Shown: piece after piece, positions 46,861 through 56,273 of the stretch
Position numbering within the stretch: position 1 is the first letter of the stretch
Layout: each line of letters begins with the position of its first letter
Assembly (NCBI RefSeq): GCF_000016285.1
Contig: NC_011988.1
Span: 806,001 to 870,000 of the forward strand
Length of the DNA stretch: 64,000 bases
Direction: 5' to 3'
Origin: Allorhizobium ampelinum S4
GTDB taxonomy: Bacteria > Pseudomonadota > Alphaproteobacteria > Rhizobiales > Rhizobiaceae
Notes under the pieces: generated by a model
Seen by the model: only the letters and a program-made list of their open reading frames with translations
What the model was told of the DNA's origin: nothing
The model's database searches: none
Made by a program: the position numbers and the translations under genes

Positions 46861-46944
46861 AATTCTAATATTTTTGATCATTATCGACGCTTGTCGTGTC
46901 AGTGTGGCGCGGGCGAATGTAGGTCGCGTGTGGCCTGAATTGGC

Positions 46945-46966
46945 ACCCTACCCGAACGGGTGGGGT
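46945..46966. promoter_or_regulatory. hairpin in the leader of the hyu operon
   Basis: ACCCTACCC-gaac-GGGTGGGGT forms a 9-bp stem (one wobble) about 100 bp before hyuB; GGGTCTTGCAACCC follows as a second possible hairpin. It could be a leader structure or operator. Confidence 0.3.
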
Positions 46967-47062
46967 TGGGTCTTGCAACCCTACTCTTCTGGCAGGCTGG
47001 TCGCGCCTGAGTTGTGAGCCTAAACTCTCCTTCATGAGTTTCAGTAGGGAGACGTTAGTGGC

Positions 47063-48754
47063 ATGATGGCGGGCAGGCACCCATTCGATCCGGTGACCCA
47101 GGAAATCATCGAGGGCAAGTTGATTGCCACCGTCGATGAAATGGGCATCGTTATGGCCCGCACCAGCATGAGCCCGGTGATCTACGAAGTGCTGGATTTT
47201 GCCTGCGGTGTCTTGACGGCAAAGGGTGAGTTGATCGCCCAGATGAACGGCATCACTCTGTTTACCGGCACGTTCGGCCGTCAGGTCAAGTCGCTGATCG
47301 ACCGTTTCGGGGCGGATATGGCCGATGGCGATATTTTGTTGACCAACGATCCCTATGCCGGCGGGACGCATGCTTGCGATTTTGCGATCGTCAAGCCGAT
47401 TTTCGTCGATGACGTGCTGCTCGCCTTTGCCATTAATGTCGCTCATTATCTCGATGTTGGCGGATCGGTTCCGGGCAGTCTTTCGCCTGCTGCAACCTCG
47501 GTTTATCAGGAAGGTCTGCGGTTGCCGGGCGTCAAAATCGTTCGCAACGACATGCTTTCCTCTGACATTCTGCACATCATCTCGGAAAATGTCCGCATGC
47601 CCGAGATCGCGCTTGGCGATTTGACGGCACAGATCGCCACAGTGCGGGTTGCGGCCCGGCGCATGAAAGAATTCACTGCCAAATACGGCGCTCCCACCTT
47701 GATCGCCGCATTCGACCATATCCTCAATGTCAGCGAACGGCAGAGCCGTCAGGCAATTGCCGCACTTCCCGACGGCATTTACCGGGCCAGCGACATTATC
47801 GATGGCGATGGCGTCACAGTCGATCCGATTGCCGTGCAAGTGGCGGTGACCATTGCTGGCGATCAAATCACCGCTGATTTCACCGGTTGTCCTCCCGCCG
47901 TGGCGGGACCGATCAATTGCTCACGAGGCGCGCTGGAATCGGCAGTCAGGACGATCCTGAAGGCGCTTGTGGCACCGCAGTCGCCATCAAACGAGGGCTG
48001 GTTCCGGCCTTTGACTGTGATCGCGCCACAAGGAACCGTGTTTACCGCCGAAAAACCCTCACCGACCGGATGGTATTACGAGGGCTCGGTCCATGCTTCG
48101 GAACTGGTCTGGAAGGCGCTGGCGGCGCTGGTGCCGGAGCGGTTTTCCGCCGGTTCCTATTCCAGCCTTTGTGTCGCCTATATCTCAGGAAATGACCGTA
48201 GTGGCCGACCGTTCATTCACATCGAGCCGCAGCATGGCGGCTGGGGTGCGAGTATCAACAGGGACGGCGCCAATGCGCTGATTTCGCTGACGGATGGCGA
48301 TACCTACAATTATTCCGTCGAAGTGATCGAAGCGCGTTTTCCTTTGCTGGTGCGGCGGTATGGCCTGAATATCGAAGGTGGCGTCGGGGCTGGGCGGATG
48401 CGCGGCGGTTTCGGGATCATCAGGGAATATGAGATCCTCGGCGACAAGGCCTCTGCCTATTGCAGCTTTGGCCGCACCCGCACCCTGCCATGGGGCATGG
48501 ACGGCGGCCATGATGGTACGGCCAATAGCCTTCAGGTTCTGGCCGCATCGGGCGAAAACGCCTGCTATGGCCGCTCTGCCGATATTGCGCTGAGGACGGG
48601 CGATGTCGTGCGCATCGTCACCGGTGGCGGTGGTGGATGGGGCGATCCCGGCGATCGCGATCCGGCTTTGATTGAAACAGATTTGAAGAATGGTTTTGTC
48701 AGCGCGGAGGCAGCGACCAGCCTCTATGGTTACCGTGGGAGGATTGAAGAATGA
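47063..48754 (+). CDS. hyuB: hydantoinase B/oxoprolinase-type subunit
   Basis: HyuB-type proteins pair with HyuA to hydrolyse N-methylhydantoins, 5-oxoproline or related rings with ATP, or form the alpha part of acetone carboxylase. The 563-residue product opens HPFDPVTQEIIEGKLIATVDEMG and carries ILLTNDPYAGGTHACDF near residue 93, HYLDVGGSVPGSLSP near 132, and a C-terminal VTGGGGGWGDPGDRD near 528, all family signatures. It overlaps hyuA by 4 bases (ATGA). The adjacent polyamine-type ABC genes and methylene-THF reductase-like gene fit a role in breaking down a methylated nitrogen compound. Confidence 0.9.
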   Translation: MMAGRHPFDPVTQEIIEGKLIATVDEMGIVMARTSMSPVIYEVLDFACGVLTAKGELIAQMNGITLFTGTFGRQVKSLIDRFGADMADGDILLTNDPYAGGTHACDFAIVKPIFVDDVLLAFAINVAHYLDVGGSVPGSLSPAATSVYQEGLRLPGVKIVRNDMLSSDILHIISENVRMPEIALGDLTAQIATVRVAARRMKEFTAKYGAPTLIAAFDHILNVSERQSRQAIAALPDGIYRASDIIDGDGVTVDPIAVQVAVTIAGDQITADFTGCPPAVAGPINCSRGALESAVRTILKALVAPQSPSNEGWFRPLTVIAPQGTVFTAEKPSPTGWYYEGSVHASELVWKALAALVPERFSAGSYSSLCVAYISGNDRSGRPFIHIEPQHGGWGASINRDGANALISLTDGDTYNYSVEVIEARFPLLVRRYGLNIEGGVGAGRMRGGFGIIREYEILGDKASAYCSFGRTRTLPWGMDGGHDGTANSLQVLAASGENACYGRSADIALRTGDVVRIVTGGGGGWGDPGDRDPALIETDLKNGFVSAEAATSLYGYRGRIEE

Positions 48755-50814
48755 TCCGATTGGCAACAGATGTAGGTGGAACCTTTACCGATCTCGTCGG
48801 CTATGATGAGGGCAGCGGCGAGATTTTTACCGCGAAAAGCCTGACGACGTCAGATAACCAGTCCGGCGGCGTGCTCGATGCGATCGATGTCAGCGAGCGC
48901 AAGGATGGTTTGCGGGTCCGCGACATCACCTTCTTTGCCCATGGCGGCACCACGGTGATAAACGCGATTACCGAGCGCAAGGGGGCAAAGACCGCACTTA
49001 TCACCACCTCCGGGTTCCGAGATGTGCTGGAAATCGGTCGTGGCAATCGGCCGGACCTTTACAATCTGCATTTCCATAGTCCCGAACCTTTCGTGCCTCG
49101 TCATCTTCGCTTCGAGGTGCGTGAGCGGGTCGATGCGTCCGGCAAGGTGCTCCTGCCAATCGAATTGAACGATTTGCGCGAAATCATCCGCGTTTGCACA
49201 CTCGAAGATGTGGATGCGGTCGCCATCCTGTTTCTGCACAGCTATGCCAATCCCGAGCATGAGAAGGTCTGCGCCGATATTCTGGCCGATGCCCTGCCAT
49301 TTGCCTCGATCTGCGCCAGTCACGAGGTTTCTCGGCAATGGCGGGAATATGAGCGCACCAATACGACCGTGCTGAATGCCTATGTTCAGCCGGCCATCCA
49401 GCAATATTTCGAAATGATGGAATTCGCGCTCGCCCGGCGCAATCTGACGTGTCCTTACTATGCCATGCAATCCAATGGTGGCATTTCCTCCTTCGATCAG
49501 GCTGTGCAACAGCCGCTGACGCTGGTGGAATCTGGTCCGGCGGGCGGGGTTGCCGGGGCGGCACGCATCGGGGTGGAGCTTGGCGAGAGCGAAATCCTGT
49601 CGCTGGATGTCGGCGGTACGACAGCAAAATGCTCGCTGATCCATGATGGGCGTCCGACGCTGAATACCGAATACCGGTTGGAACACACCCGCATCCAGCC
49701 TGGCTATCCCGTGCAGGTGCCGGTCGTTGATATCGTCGAAATCGGTTCAGGCGGTGGCTCTATCGCCTGGATCGATGCGCGCGGCAGCTTGCGCGTTGGC
49801 CCCGAAAGCGCCGGTTCGGCCCCTGGACCTGCCTGTTACGGGCGCGGCGGCACAAAGCCGACGCTAACAGATGCATTGCTGACGCTCGGCATTTTTGATC
49901 CCGCTACCTTTGCCGATGGCACGCTGCATCTGGACAAGGAGAAGGCGGCAAGCGCCATTGCAACCGTGGCCGGGCCAATGAATATGTCGATTGAGGATGC
50001 TGCGGGTGCGATCATGGACATTGCCCATGCCAGCATGATCAATGCCCTGAAACTGGTGACGGTTCAGCGCGGCCATGATCCACGTGATGCCAGTCTGGTG
50101 ATCAGTGGCGGCGCCGGTCCGGCGCTGGCCAGCCATCTCGGGCGCGAATTGCGTGTGAAGGCGACGGTCGTGCCGCCGCATCCCGGGATTTTTTCCGCCT
50201 GGGGCATGCTGGCAGCCGAACCCCGTGCCGACTTCCGCGAAACCTGGTTTCACCTGTTGGCCGACCAGGCACTGGAGGAGGCCGCTACCCGGTTCACATT
50301 GCTGGAGCGGCAAGCCATCGCCTATTTTTCGGCGGGCGCTGAGGCGCAGGTGGCATTCAATCACCAGATTGAAGCGCGCTATAAAGGTCAGGAACATGGT
50401 GTTTTTGCGAGGTTCGAGGCGGGCGACACCATTGAAACTTTCAGCCAAAGGTTTCATGATGTTCATGAACGCGCCTATGCTTTTCGCCTGCCCGCAGCCG
50501 AGATCGAACTGACGACGCTGCATCTCGAAGCCGTTTTGAAAGGGCAGGTCATTTCCCTGCCAAAACTGAAAAGGCAAGACATGACGATTGACGCGGCCAG
50601 GGTCGGCGAAAGGAAGGTTTATTTCGGTGGATCCATGGGTTGGCAGACCTGTGCCGTTTACGAGCGGGCCCGGCTTCCTGTCGGTCAGCCTGTATTCGGC
50701 CCACTGCTGATCGAAGAGGCGACGGCGACGACACTTGTGCTTGAGGGCCAGTCAGCCAGCCTGACCGAAACTGGTATTCTTGTCATTCACGAAACGGACA
50801 TGCAGGCCGCATAG
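48751..50814 (+). CDS. hyuA: hydantoinase A/oxoprolinase-type ATP-binding subunit
   Basis: The 687-residue product is the ATP-binding partner of HyuB. It begins MIRLATDVGGTFTDLVGYDE, the phosphate-binding loop of the actin-like fold, and has GGTTVINAITERKGAKTALIT near residue 73, LVESGPAGGVAGAARIG near 258, LDVGGTTAKCSLIHDG near 287 and VISGGAGPALASHLGREL near 450. The translation start overlaps hyuB. The ABC ATPase gene starts two bases after its stop, so the five genes to 53155 probably form one operon. Confidence 0.92.
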   Translation: MIRLATDVGGTFTDLVGYDEGSGEIFTAKSLTTSDNQSGGVLDAIDVSERKDGLRVRDITFFAHGGTTVINAITERKGAKTALITTSGFRDVLEIGRGNRPDLYNLHFHSPEPFVPRHLRFEVRERVDASGKVLLPIELNDLREIIRVCTLEDVDAVAILFLHSYANPEHEKVCADILADALPFASICASHEVSRQWREYERTNTTVLNAYVQPAIQQYFEMMEFALARRNLTCPYYAMQSNGGISSFDQAVQQPLTLVESGPAGGVAGAARIGVELGESEILSLDVGGTTAKCSLIHDGRPTLNTEYRLEHTRIQPGYPVQVPVVDIVEIGSGGGSIAWIDARGSLRVGPESAGSAPGPACYGRGGTKPTLTDALLTLGIFDPATFADGTLHLDKEKAASAIATVAGPMNMSIEDAAGAIMDIAHASMINALKLVTVQRGHDPRDASLVISGGAGPALASHLGRELRVKATVVPPHPGIFSAWGMLAAEPRADFRETWFHLLADQALEEAATRFTLLERQAIAYFSAGAEAQVAFNHQIEARYKGQEHGVFARFEAGDTIETFSQRFHDVHERAYAFRLPAAEIELTTLHLEAVLKGQVISLPKLKRQDMTIDAARVGERKVYFGGSMGWQTCAVYERARLPVGQPVFGPLLIEEATATTLVLEGQSASLTETGILVIHETDMQAA

Positions 50815-50815
50815 G

Positions 50816-51910
50816 ATGGCCATATCCATCAGCATAGACGCTGTGACGCGCAGTCATGGTCCGATCCGGGCGGTCGATGACCTGTCGCTGGAGATCAAGG
50901 CAGGGGAGTTCTTCACCCTGCTTGGGTCTTCCGGCAGCGGAAAGAGCTCGCTGTTGAAGCTGATTGGCGGATTTGACCAGCCGAATGCGGGACGGATTCT
51001 GTTTGATGGCAAGGATATGGCGGCGGTGCCTGCCAATCGCCGCCCGGTCAATACCGTGTTCCAGGGGCTGGGTCTGTTTCCGCATATGTCGGTGGCGCGT
51101 AATATTGGTTACGGATTGAAGCTGCGCGGTCTTTCCGGCACAGCACTCGATGCGAAGGTTGGGGAGGCACTGGATCTGGTGGAACTGTCCGGATTTGGCG
51201 AGCGTGATGTCAATTTGCTGTCCGGCGGCCAGCGGCAACGCGTGGCTCTGGCGCGTGCTCTGGTGATGGAGCCTGGAATATTGCTGCTGGACGAACCTTT
51301 GACGGGCCTGGATGAACGGCTTCGCCAGCAGATGCGCAATGAATTCGGTCGCCTCCACAAGCGTACCGGTGCCACCTTCATTCTTGTCACCCATAATCAG
51401 GATGAGGCGCTCAGCCTTTCCGACCGGATGGCCATCATGCATCAGGGCAGGATCGAACAGCTTGGCCGGCCCGACCAATTTTTTCATGCGCCCGCCAATG
51501 CCTTTGTCGCTCGGTTCATCGGCATGGATAATCTTCTGCGGCCTGAGCGGCTGGAAGGATCTGGAGAGGACACTGTGGCAATCATCGCTGGTCAGTCGGT
51601 GCCGGTCACGGTCCCGGATGGCAATGTTAGCGCCAACCTGGTGGTGATCCGCTCCGACCGGCTGGTCATCGAGCCCGAGGTCCGAACGACAGCTGGCGGG
51701 GCACCCCGTCAATTGGCGCTGCGTGTGGTTTCGACCACTTTTCGCGGATTGCATCGGGATGTCACTCTGGCGTTTGGAGACGGGCAGACCTTGACGGCGA
51801 TCTGTGATGCAGATGCGCCGTCTTTGACCGTCGGGCAGGATGTGGGCCTGTCGATAAAGCCGGGTGCCGCTCTTTTGACATCCGACAAGGGATTGCCGCA
51901 TGCGGTGTAA
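50816..51910 (+). CDS. ABC transporter ATP-binding protein, PotA-like
   Basis: The 364-residue product is the ATPase of a spermidine/putrescine-type importer. Walker A is GSSGSGKSSLLKL near residue 38, the signature is LLSGGQRQRVALARALV near 139, Walker B is ILLLDEPLTGLDE near 160, and the switch His is in VTHNQDEALSLSDR. The C-terminal 120 residues form a TOBE domain. It starts two bases after the hyuA stop. The binding protein follows 66 bp later; the two permeases lie beyond a 300-bp gap. Confidence 0.93.
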   Translation: MAISISIDAVTRSHGPIRAVDDLSLEIKAGEFFTLLGSSGSGKSSLLKLIGGFDQPNAGRILFDGKDMAAVPANRRPVNTVFQGLGLFPHMSVARNIGYGLKLRGLSGTALDAKVGEALDLVELSGFGERDVNLLSGGQRQRVALARALVMEPGILLLDEPLTGLDERLRQQMRNEFGRLHKRTGATFILVTHNQDEALSLSDRMAIMHQGRIEQLGRPDQFFHAPANAFVARFIGMDNLLRPERLEGSGEDTVAIIAGQSVPVTVPDGNVSANLVVIRSDRLVIEPEVRTTAGGAPRQLALRVVSTTFRGLHRDVTLAFGDGQTLTAICDADAPSLTVGQDVGLSIKPGAALLTSDKGLPHAV

Positions 51911-51976
51911 AGCCGCCGTCTGTGGCATGAGACGTGCATAAAATGGGGTCTCATCAGTGAGAACAAGGGAACAACA

Positions 51977-53155
51977 ATGACAACGACTTTGAAAAATGGA
52001 TTTTCGGTCAACCGAAGCAATATGCAACGGCGCGACCTCTTGAAATTTGCCGGTGCTGGCGGGTTGGCGCTGGCGGCCGGTCATCTGGGGCTTGGCCGTT
52101 CGGCCTTTGCCGCAGAGGCGAAGTCTGTGGCTTTCTGGGGCACGGCGACGCTTGATATCGGTGAAAAATGGGTGGAATTTGCCACCCAAAATGGTGTAAA
52201 GCCTGAATTTACCGACAATGGCAACGACCTTGGTCCTGTCATTGCCCGTCTGGCCGCCGGCAATGCCAATGATTTGTTCGACATTGGCGGTTTTCAGGGC
52301 GGTGCTGAAAAGGAATTGGCCCGTCAAGGCGCGATTATCCCGTGGGATGTCAGCAAGATCGCCAATTACGACAGCATCTGGCAATGGGCGCGCGACATTC
52401 CCTACCTCAAGCACGAGGGCAAGCAATACGGTATTCCGACCGTTGTGAATGCCGACTCGATCATCTATCGCTCCGATAAGCTTGGCAAGGTTGATAGTTA
52501 TGGCGTGATCTTCGACCCGAAGATGAAGGGCAAGGTCGCCATGGAGGATGCCTGGATCAACAGCGCGGTCTTCGCTGCGATCTACCTCAAGGAAAGCGAA
52601 AACAAGCCGATCAAGGACCCGGGCAATCTCAGCGAATCCGAACTTGGTCTGGTGATGGAATTCCTGATCAAGCACAAGAAGGACGGACAGTTCCGCACCT
52701 TCTGGAATGGCTGGGAACAGGGTGTCCAACTGGTTGCCAATGAAGAAGTTGACGCGATGACCGGCTGGGAGCCGATTGTCTATGAAGGCCGCAAGCGCGG
52801 ACTGAAAGTCGATTATGCCGCCCCCGTCGAGGGCTATGAAGGCTGGGCCAACAATACGGTTCTGCTCAAGGGTGCTGGTGAACGCGGTGTGAGCGATGCC
52901 GCGCATCAATTCGTCAATGGCCTTTTGGGCGGTCTCTATGGCTGCGAGCTTGGCAAGGCGCGGGGCTATCTCGTCCCAACCGACAACAACGTCGTCTATG
53001 CCAAGGCACATCCTGACGAATATAAGCCGGAAGAGGTGCAGGCGCGGGCTGACCACGTCAAAGCCAAGTTCGCCGGCAAGGTCTTCTGGCAGAATACCCG
53101 GCCGGACAATTTCCAACTCTATGAAGAATGGTGGCAGAAACTCCGCAATGCTTAA
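51977..53155 (+). CDS. periplasmic solute-binding protein, PotD-like, Tat-exported
   Basis: The 392-residue product has a twin-arginine signal (NMQRRDLLKFAGAGGLALAAG, ending at AFAAEA), so it is probably exported folded. The mature part is a two-lobed spermidine/putrescine-type binding protein: FWGTATLDIGEKWVEFA, then VVNADSIIYRSDKLG and ALVGWEP-like AMTGWEPIVYEG. The ligand is unknown; polyamine-type proteins also bind betaines, opines or hydantoin-like compounds. It belongs with the ATPase upstream and permeases downstream. Confidence 0.87.
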   Translation: MTTTLKNGFSVNRSNMQRRDLLKFAGAGGLALAAGHLGLGRSAFAAEAKSVAFWGTATLDIGEKWVEFATQNGVKPEFTDNGNDLGPVIARLAAGNANDLFDIGGFQGGAEKELARQGAIIPWDVSKIANYDSIWQWARDIPYLKHEGKQYGIPTVVNADSIIYRSDKLGKVDSYGVIFDPKMKGKVAMEDAWINSAVFAAIYLKESENKPIKDPGNLSESELGLVMEFLIKHKKDGQFRTFWNGWEQGVQLVANEEVDAMTGWEPIVYEGRKRGLKVDYAAPVEGYEGWANNTVLLKGAGERGVSDAAHQFVNGLLGGLYGCELGKARGYLVPTDNNVVYAKAHPDEYKPEEVQARADHVKAKFAGKVFWQNTRPDNFQLYEEWWQKLRNA

Positions 53156-53219
53156 CAGTCTATCCAATAATCGCCGCAACAGACTGTAAGACCGCATCTG
53201 TGGTTTTGGGGCATAAATA

Positions 53220-53324
53220 CTAGAGTCTGTCAGGTTCATATTGAACCAGACAGACTCTAGATTCGCTTGTTTTCGTTTGTCTTTTCGGGAAAACCGGTTT
53301 CCACTTTTCCCTGACAAACTCTAA
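53220..53324. repeat. large hairpin element between the binding protein and permease genes
   Basis: CTAGAGTCTGTC-a-GGTTCA-tat-TGAACC-a-GACAGACTCTAG is a nearly perfect 18-bp hairpin (53220-53260). It is followed by the GTTTGTCTTTTCGGGAAAAC, then CCACTTTTCCCTGACAAACT element also found at 14735, 30279 and 12031. Confidence 0.8.
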
Positions 53325-53453
53325 AGCCAGCCTATCGCCGTGTTTCGCCCGGCGACAGGTCTCTGATGATTTGAATGCGCCATGCGTTTTGTAAAACTCA
53401 TAAAAAATGTCGCTGTGCTCTAAATTTGCAGCATAATCACCCATGGAGCGTGC

Positions 53454-54320
53454 ATGAAATCTACCGGACGATTGCCTGTCCTGCTGATGGCGCCGCCTTT
53501 GCTGGCACTGCTGGCGCTTGGGCTGGCGCCGTTGCTGGTGGTGCTGGTGTGGAGCTTCTGGTCCTGGGACCCCTTGACTTATTGGATCAAGCCGGATCTC
53601 AGCCTGGCAGGCTACGCCGCCATTCTCCAGGCCGGACGCTGGACGGTGATTGTCTCCACGCTTGCCAAGGCCTTCCTGACGGCGGTGATCTGTCTGGTTT
53701 TCGCTTATCCCGCCGCCTATGCGGTGCATTTTCTGGCTGGCCGCAGGCTGTCGGTAGTGCTCCTGGCTCTGATGACGATTCCGTTCTTCACCTCCTACCT
53801 GATCCGCTCGTTTTCCTGGCGGTTGGTGCTGGGGCGGACCGGAGTGATCAACGGTTGGCTGCAACATTTCGGTCTGACCAGCGCACCGGTCGACTGGCTG
53901 CTGTTCAGCGACTTCGCTGTCATTGTCGGGCTGGTCGCCTCTTATCTGCCGTTTGCCACCTTTCCCTTGCTGCTCGCCATGCGCCGGGTGGATGGGACCG
54001 TACTTGCCGCCGCGCAGGATCTCGGCGCCGGCTTCTGGCGCATACTCGTCACCATTCTCCTGCCGCTCACCCGGTCCGGTCTGTTTGCTGGCTTCCTGTT
54101 CGTGTTCGTCATGGTCGCTGGGTCTTCTACTGAAGTGCAAATGCTTGGCGGGGCAGGGGCCTCCATCGTGACCGTGATGATCAATGATGTGATGCGGGTG
54201 GCAAATTACCCACTGGCCTTTGCAATCTCCACCATCGTCCTGATCGTGGTGTTCGGCATGGTGCTAGTTGGAAACCGGCTGTTCGGCCTGGCGGCTCTGT
54301 TTGGGGATCGTTCGGCATGA
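53454..54320 (+). CDS. ABC transporter permease, PotB-like
   Basis: The 288-residue product has about six membrane spans and the EAA-type loop AAAQDLGAGFWRILVTILLPL near residue 188, with the G-x-x-x-x-x-x-P pattern. It matches the first permease of spermidine/putrescine-type importers. The start ATGAAATCTACC follows a weak ribosome site (GGAGCGTGC). It overlaps the next permease by 4 bases (ATGA). It lies 298 bp from the binding protein, across a hairpin element. Confidence 0.9.
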   Translation: MKSTGRLPVLLMAPPLLALLALGLAPLLVVLVWSFWSWDPLTYWIKPDLSLAGYAAILQAGRWTVIVSTLAKAFLTAVICLVFAYPAAYAVHFLAGRRLSVVLLALMTIPFFTSYLIRSFSWRLVLGRTGVINGWLQHFGLTSAPVDWLLFSDFAVIVGLVASYLPFATFPLLLAMRRVDGTVLAAAQDLGAGFWRILVTILLPLTRSGLFAGFLFVFVMVAGSSTEVQMLGGAGASIVTVMINDVMRVANYPLAFAISTIVLIVVFGMVLVGNRLFGLAALFGDRSA

Positions 54321-55114
54321 TGAGCGCGGAAGGTCGGGCAAACCAGATATTGATTTGGACCATGACGATTTTCGGCCTTGTCGCGATCTATGCGCCGCCA
54401 CTTTATCTGCTGGGGGTTTCCTTCAATCCGTCGCTCCAGCCCGGCCTGCCAAACCTGTCGGATCTGACGGTGAAATGGTATGCCGCCCTTCCAGCGGAAC
54501 CAGCGCTGATGGCGGCCCTTTGGCAATCAGCCAGCGTTGCCCTGTTGACGGCAACAGGCGCCACGCTGCTATCGCTTATGGCGGCGCTGGCCTATTTCGA
54601 GCTGCGAAGAACCCGCGACATATGGTTTCTTGCCGTGATTCTGCCGATGTTCGTGCCGGGTGTCATCCAGGGGCTGGCGCTGTCCACGGTGTTCAGCCGC
54701 AGCGGCATCAAGGCCTCGATCTGGACACTGACAGCCGGACACCTGCTCTGGGCCATGCCCTTCGCGTTTATCGTCATTCTCACCGGTTTTTCCGCCGTGC
54801 GGCCCGTCTTCCTGATGGCGGCAGCGGATCTCGGCGCCAGCCGCTGGCGGCAGTTTCGTGACATTACCCTGCCGCTGATCCGCCCAGGCCTGATTAGCGC
54901 CTTCATCTTCTCGTTTCTTTTGTCGCTGAACGAGTTTACCCGCGCCTTCTATCTGGCTGGGCGGCAGAATACGCTTCCGGTCGTGTTGTTCGGCAAGATG
55001 AATGGCGGCGCGTCTCCGACGATCTACGCGATGTCCGGCGCGATTTTCATCATCTCGGTGTTTTGCGTGGCTGTCATTGCCGCTTTTGCAGGCTCAAAAA
55101 CCAAAGCCGGATAG
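54317..55114 (+). CDS. ABC transporter permease, PotC-like
   Basis: The 265-residue product has about six membrane spans and the EAA loop AAADLGASRWRQFRDITLPLI near residue 174. It is the second permease of the spermidine/putrescine-type system. FSFLLSLNEFTRAFYLAG near 200 is typical of PotC. The start overlaps the upstream permease stop. The gene converges on the MTHFR-like gene, with 6 bp between stops. Confidence 0.9.
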   Translation: MMSAEGRANQILIWTMTIFGLVAIYAPPLYLLGVSFNPSLQPGLPNLSDLTVKWYAALPAEPALMAALWQSASVALLTATGATLLSLMAALAYFELRRTRDIWFLAVILPMFVPGVIQGLALSTVFSRSGIKASIWTLTAGHLLWAMPFAFIVILTGFSAVRPVFLMAAADLGASRWRQFRDITLPLIRPGLISAFIFSFLLSLNEFTRAFYLAGRQNTLPVVLFGKMNGGASPTIYAMSGAIFIISVFCVAVIAAFAGSKTKAG

Positions 55115-55120
55115 TCGTCC

Positions 55121-56011
55121 TCAGGGCTTATATTGGTCGATCCAACGGGCCGCAGGCTCGATGCCGCCAAGCGGAAACAGATGCAGCTTGCTGATGTTGC
55201 TCTGCGGATTTTCGGCCTTGTAGGCGATCAACTGCCCAACCATGTCCGTCGGCTCATAAGGCATTAGCAGTTTGCGCAGGTCGAGCGCGCGTTTTTGCAG
55301 CACTTTCAAAGACGGCCCGACCCCGCAGGAGATTGCATATTTGATCAATGTCTGGAGCTTTGCAGGTCCGGCAATGCCGACATGGATCGGCAATCCGATC
55401 CCGAGGGCGTCGATTCGCTCGGCCCAGTCGATGATCACTTTGGCATCGAAGGCAAATTGGGTGACAATGGCCATCTGCGCATCCGTCCGGCTGGAGAAGT
55501 CGAACTTCCAGCGCAGGGCCGCATCGATTTGTGTGGTGGAGCCATCGGCATCGATATCGCGGTTGCCTTCGGGGTGGCCGGCAATATGCAGATGCGTAAA
55601 GCCGAGCCTGTCGAACAAGCCGGTTTCAATCAGCTCCATCGAACTGGAAAGCGTGCCGCGTGGCTTTGCGATGCCGCCGGCCAGCAGAAGTGCCTGGCGC
55701 ACATCGGCTTCATCCCGGTATTGCTTTAACAGGTCTTCCAGTTGCGTGACATCGGCGATACTGCGAGCTGGAATATGCGGCATGACCGGAAAGCCTTGCC
55801 CATGAAGGCGCCTGGCGGTCGCGACCATGTCCTCGAAAGGTGTGCCATCGACATGGGCGATATAGATTCGGGTCCCCGCTGGCAGCAGCGCCTGAAAACT
55901 GGCGATTTTCGCTGCCGTCCGCGGAGTGACCTCAATGGACCATGCGTCCAGAAGATTGCCCTGATCGGCAGGATATTCGCGATGATCCGTCAGAACCGCT
56001 TTGTCCATCAT
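55121..56011 (-). CDS. 5,10-methylenetetrahydrofolate reductase-family protein
   Basis: The 296-residue product is a TIM-barrel of the MTHFR (MetF-like) family. GGAG lies seven bases before the chosen ATG. Blocks seen are WSIEVTPRTAAKIASFQALL near residue 23, FPVMPHIPARSIADVTQLED near 72, LLAGGIAKPRG near 105, and HIAGHPEGNRDI near 139. These resemble but do not equal standard MetF, so this is a divergent member. Beside hydantoinase and polyamine-type uptake genes, it could handle one-carbon units released on demethylation of the imported compound. Confidence 0.8.
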   Translation of the reverse strand: MMDKAVLTDHREYPADQGNLLDAWSIEVTPRTAAKIASFQALLPAGTRIYIAHVDGTPFEDMVATARRLHGQGFPVMPHIPARSIADVTQLEDLLKQYRDEADVRQALLLAGGIAKPRGTLSSSMELIETGLFDRLGFTHLHIAGHPEGNRDIDADGSTTQIDAALRWKFDFSSRTDAQMAIVTQFAFDAKVIIDWAERIDALGIGLPIHVGIAGPAKLQTLIKYAISCGVGPSLKVLQKRALDLRKLLMPYEPTDMVGQLIAYKAENPQSNISKLHLFPLGGIEPAARWIDQYKP

Positions 56012-56085
56012 GGTCTTTCTCCGCAATGCTCCCGCCAGTGTTTAGCATCTCCATGGCGAAAATCCGCTCTAATTTGCGACAAGCT

Positions 56086-56125
56086 CAAGTCACTGATGCA
56101 TTTGAGATATTCGTAATATCTTCAT
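56086..56125. repeat. GAGATATTCG repeat, partial copy
   Basis: TGATGCATTTGAGATATTCG matches the right half of the repeats at 25752 and 38455; AGATATT-cgt-AATATCT can form a small hairpin. Confidence 0.65.
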
Positions 56126-56273
56126 CCGGGTGGATATGAGCTCTTTTCGGCTGGAAAAATAATGGGATGTCATCAGGTTGAAGCATTTTTCCGGGAAAAG
56201 GCCGGAGCGACTTGCCTTCAAGGGCCAGATTTCTTAAACGACCCCTTCGAATTCATGGAAAGGCGTAGCCATC

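Noticed and set aside
50783-53317. Very long open frame antisense to the ABC ATPase and binding protein genes
   Set aside because: It is a shadow produced by GC-rich codon use on the other strand; its translation has no recognisable domain.
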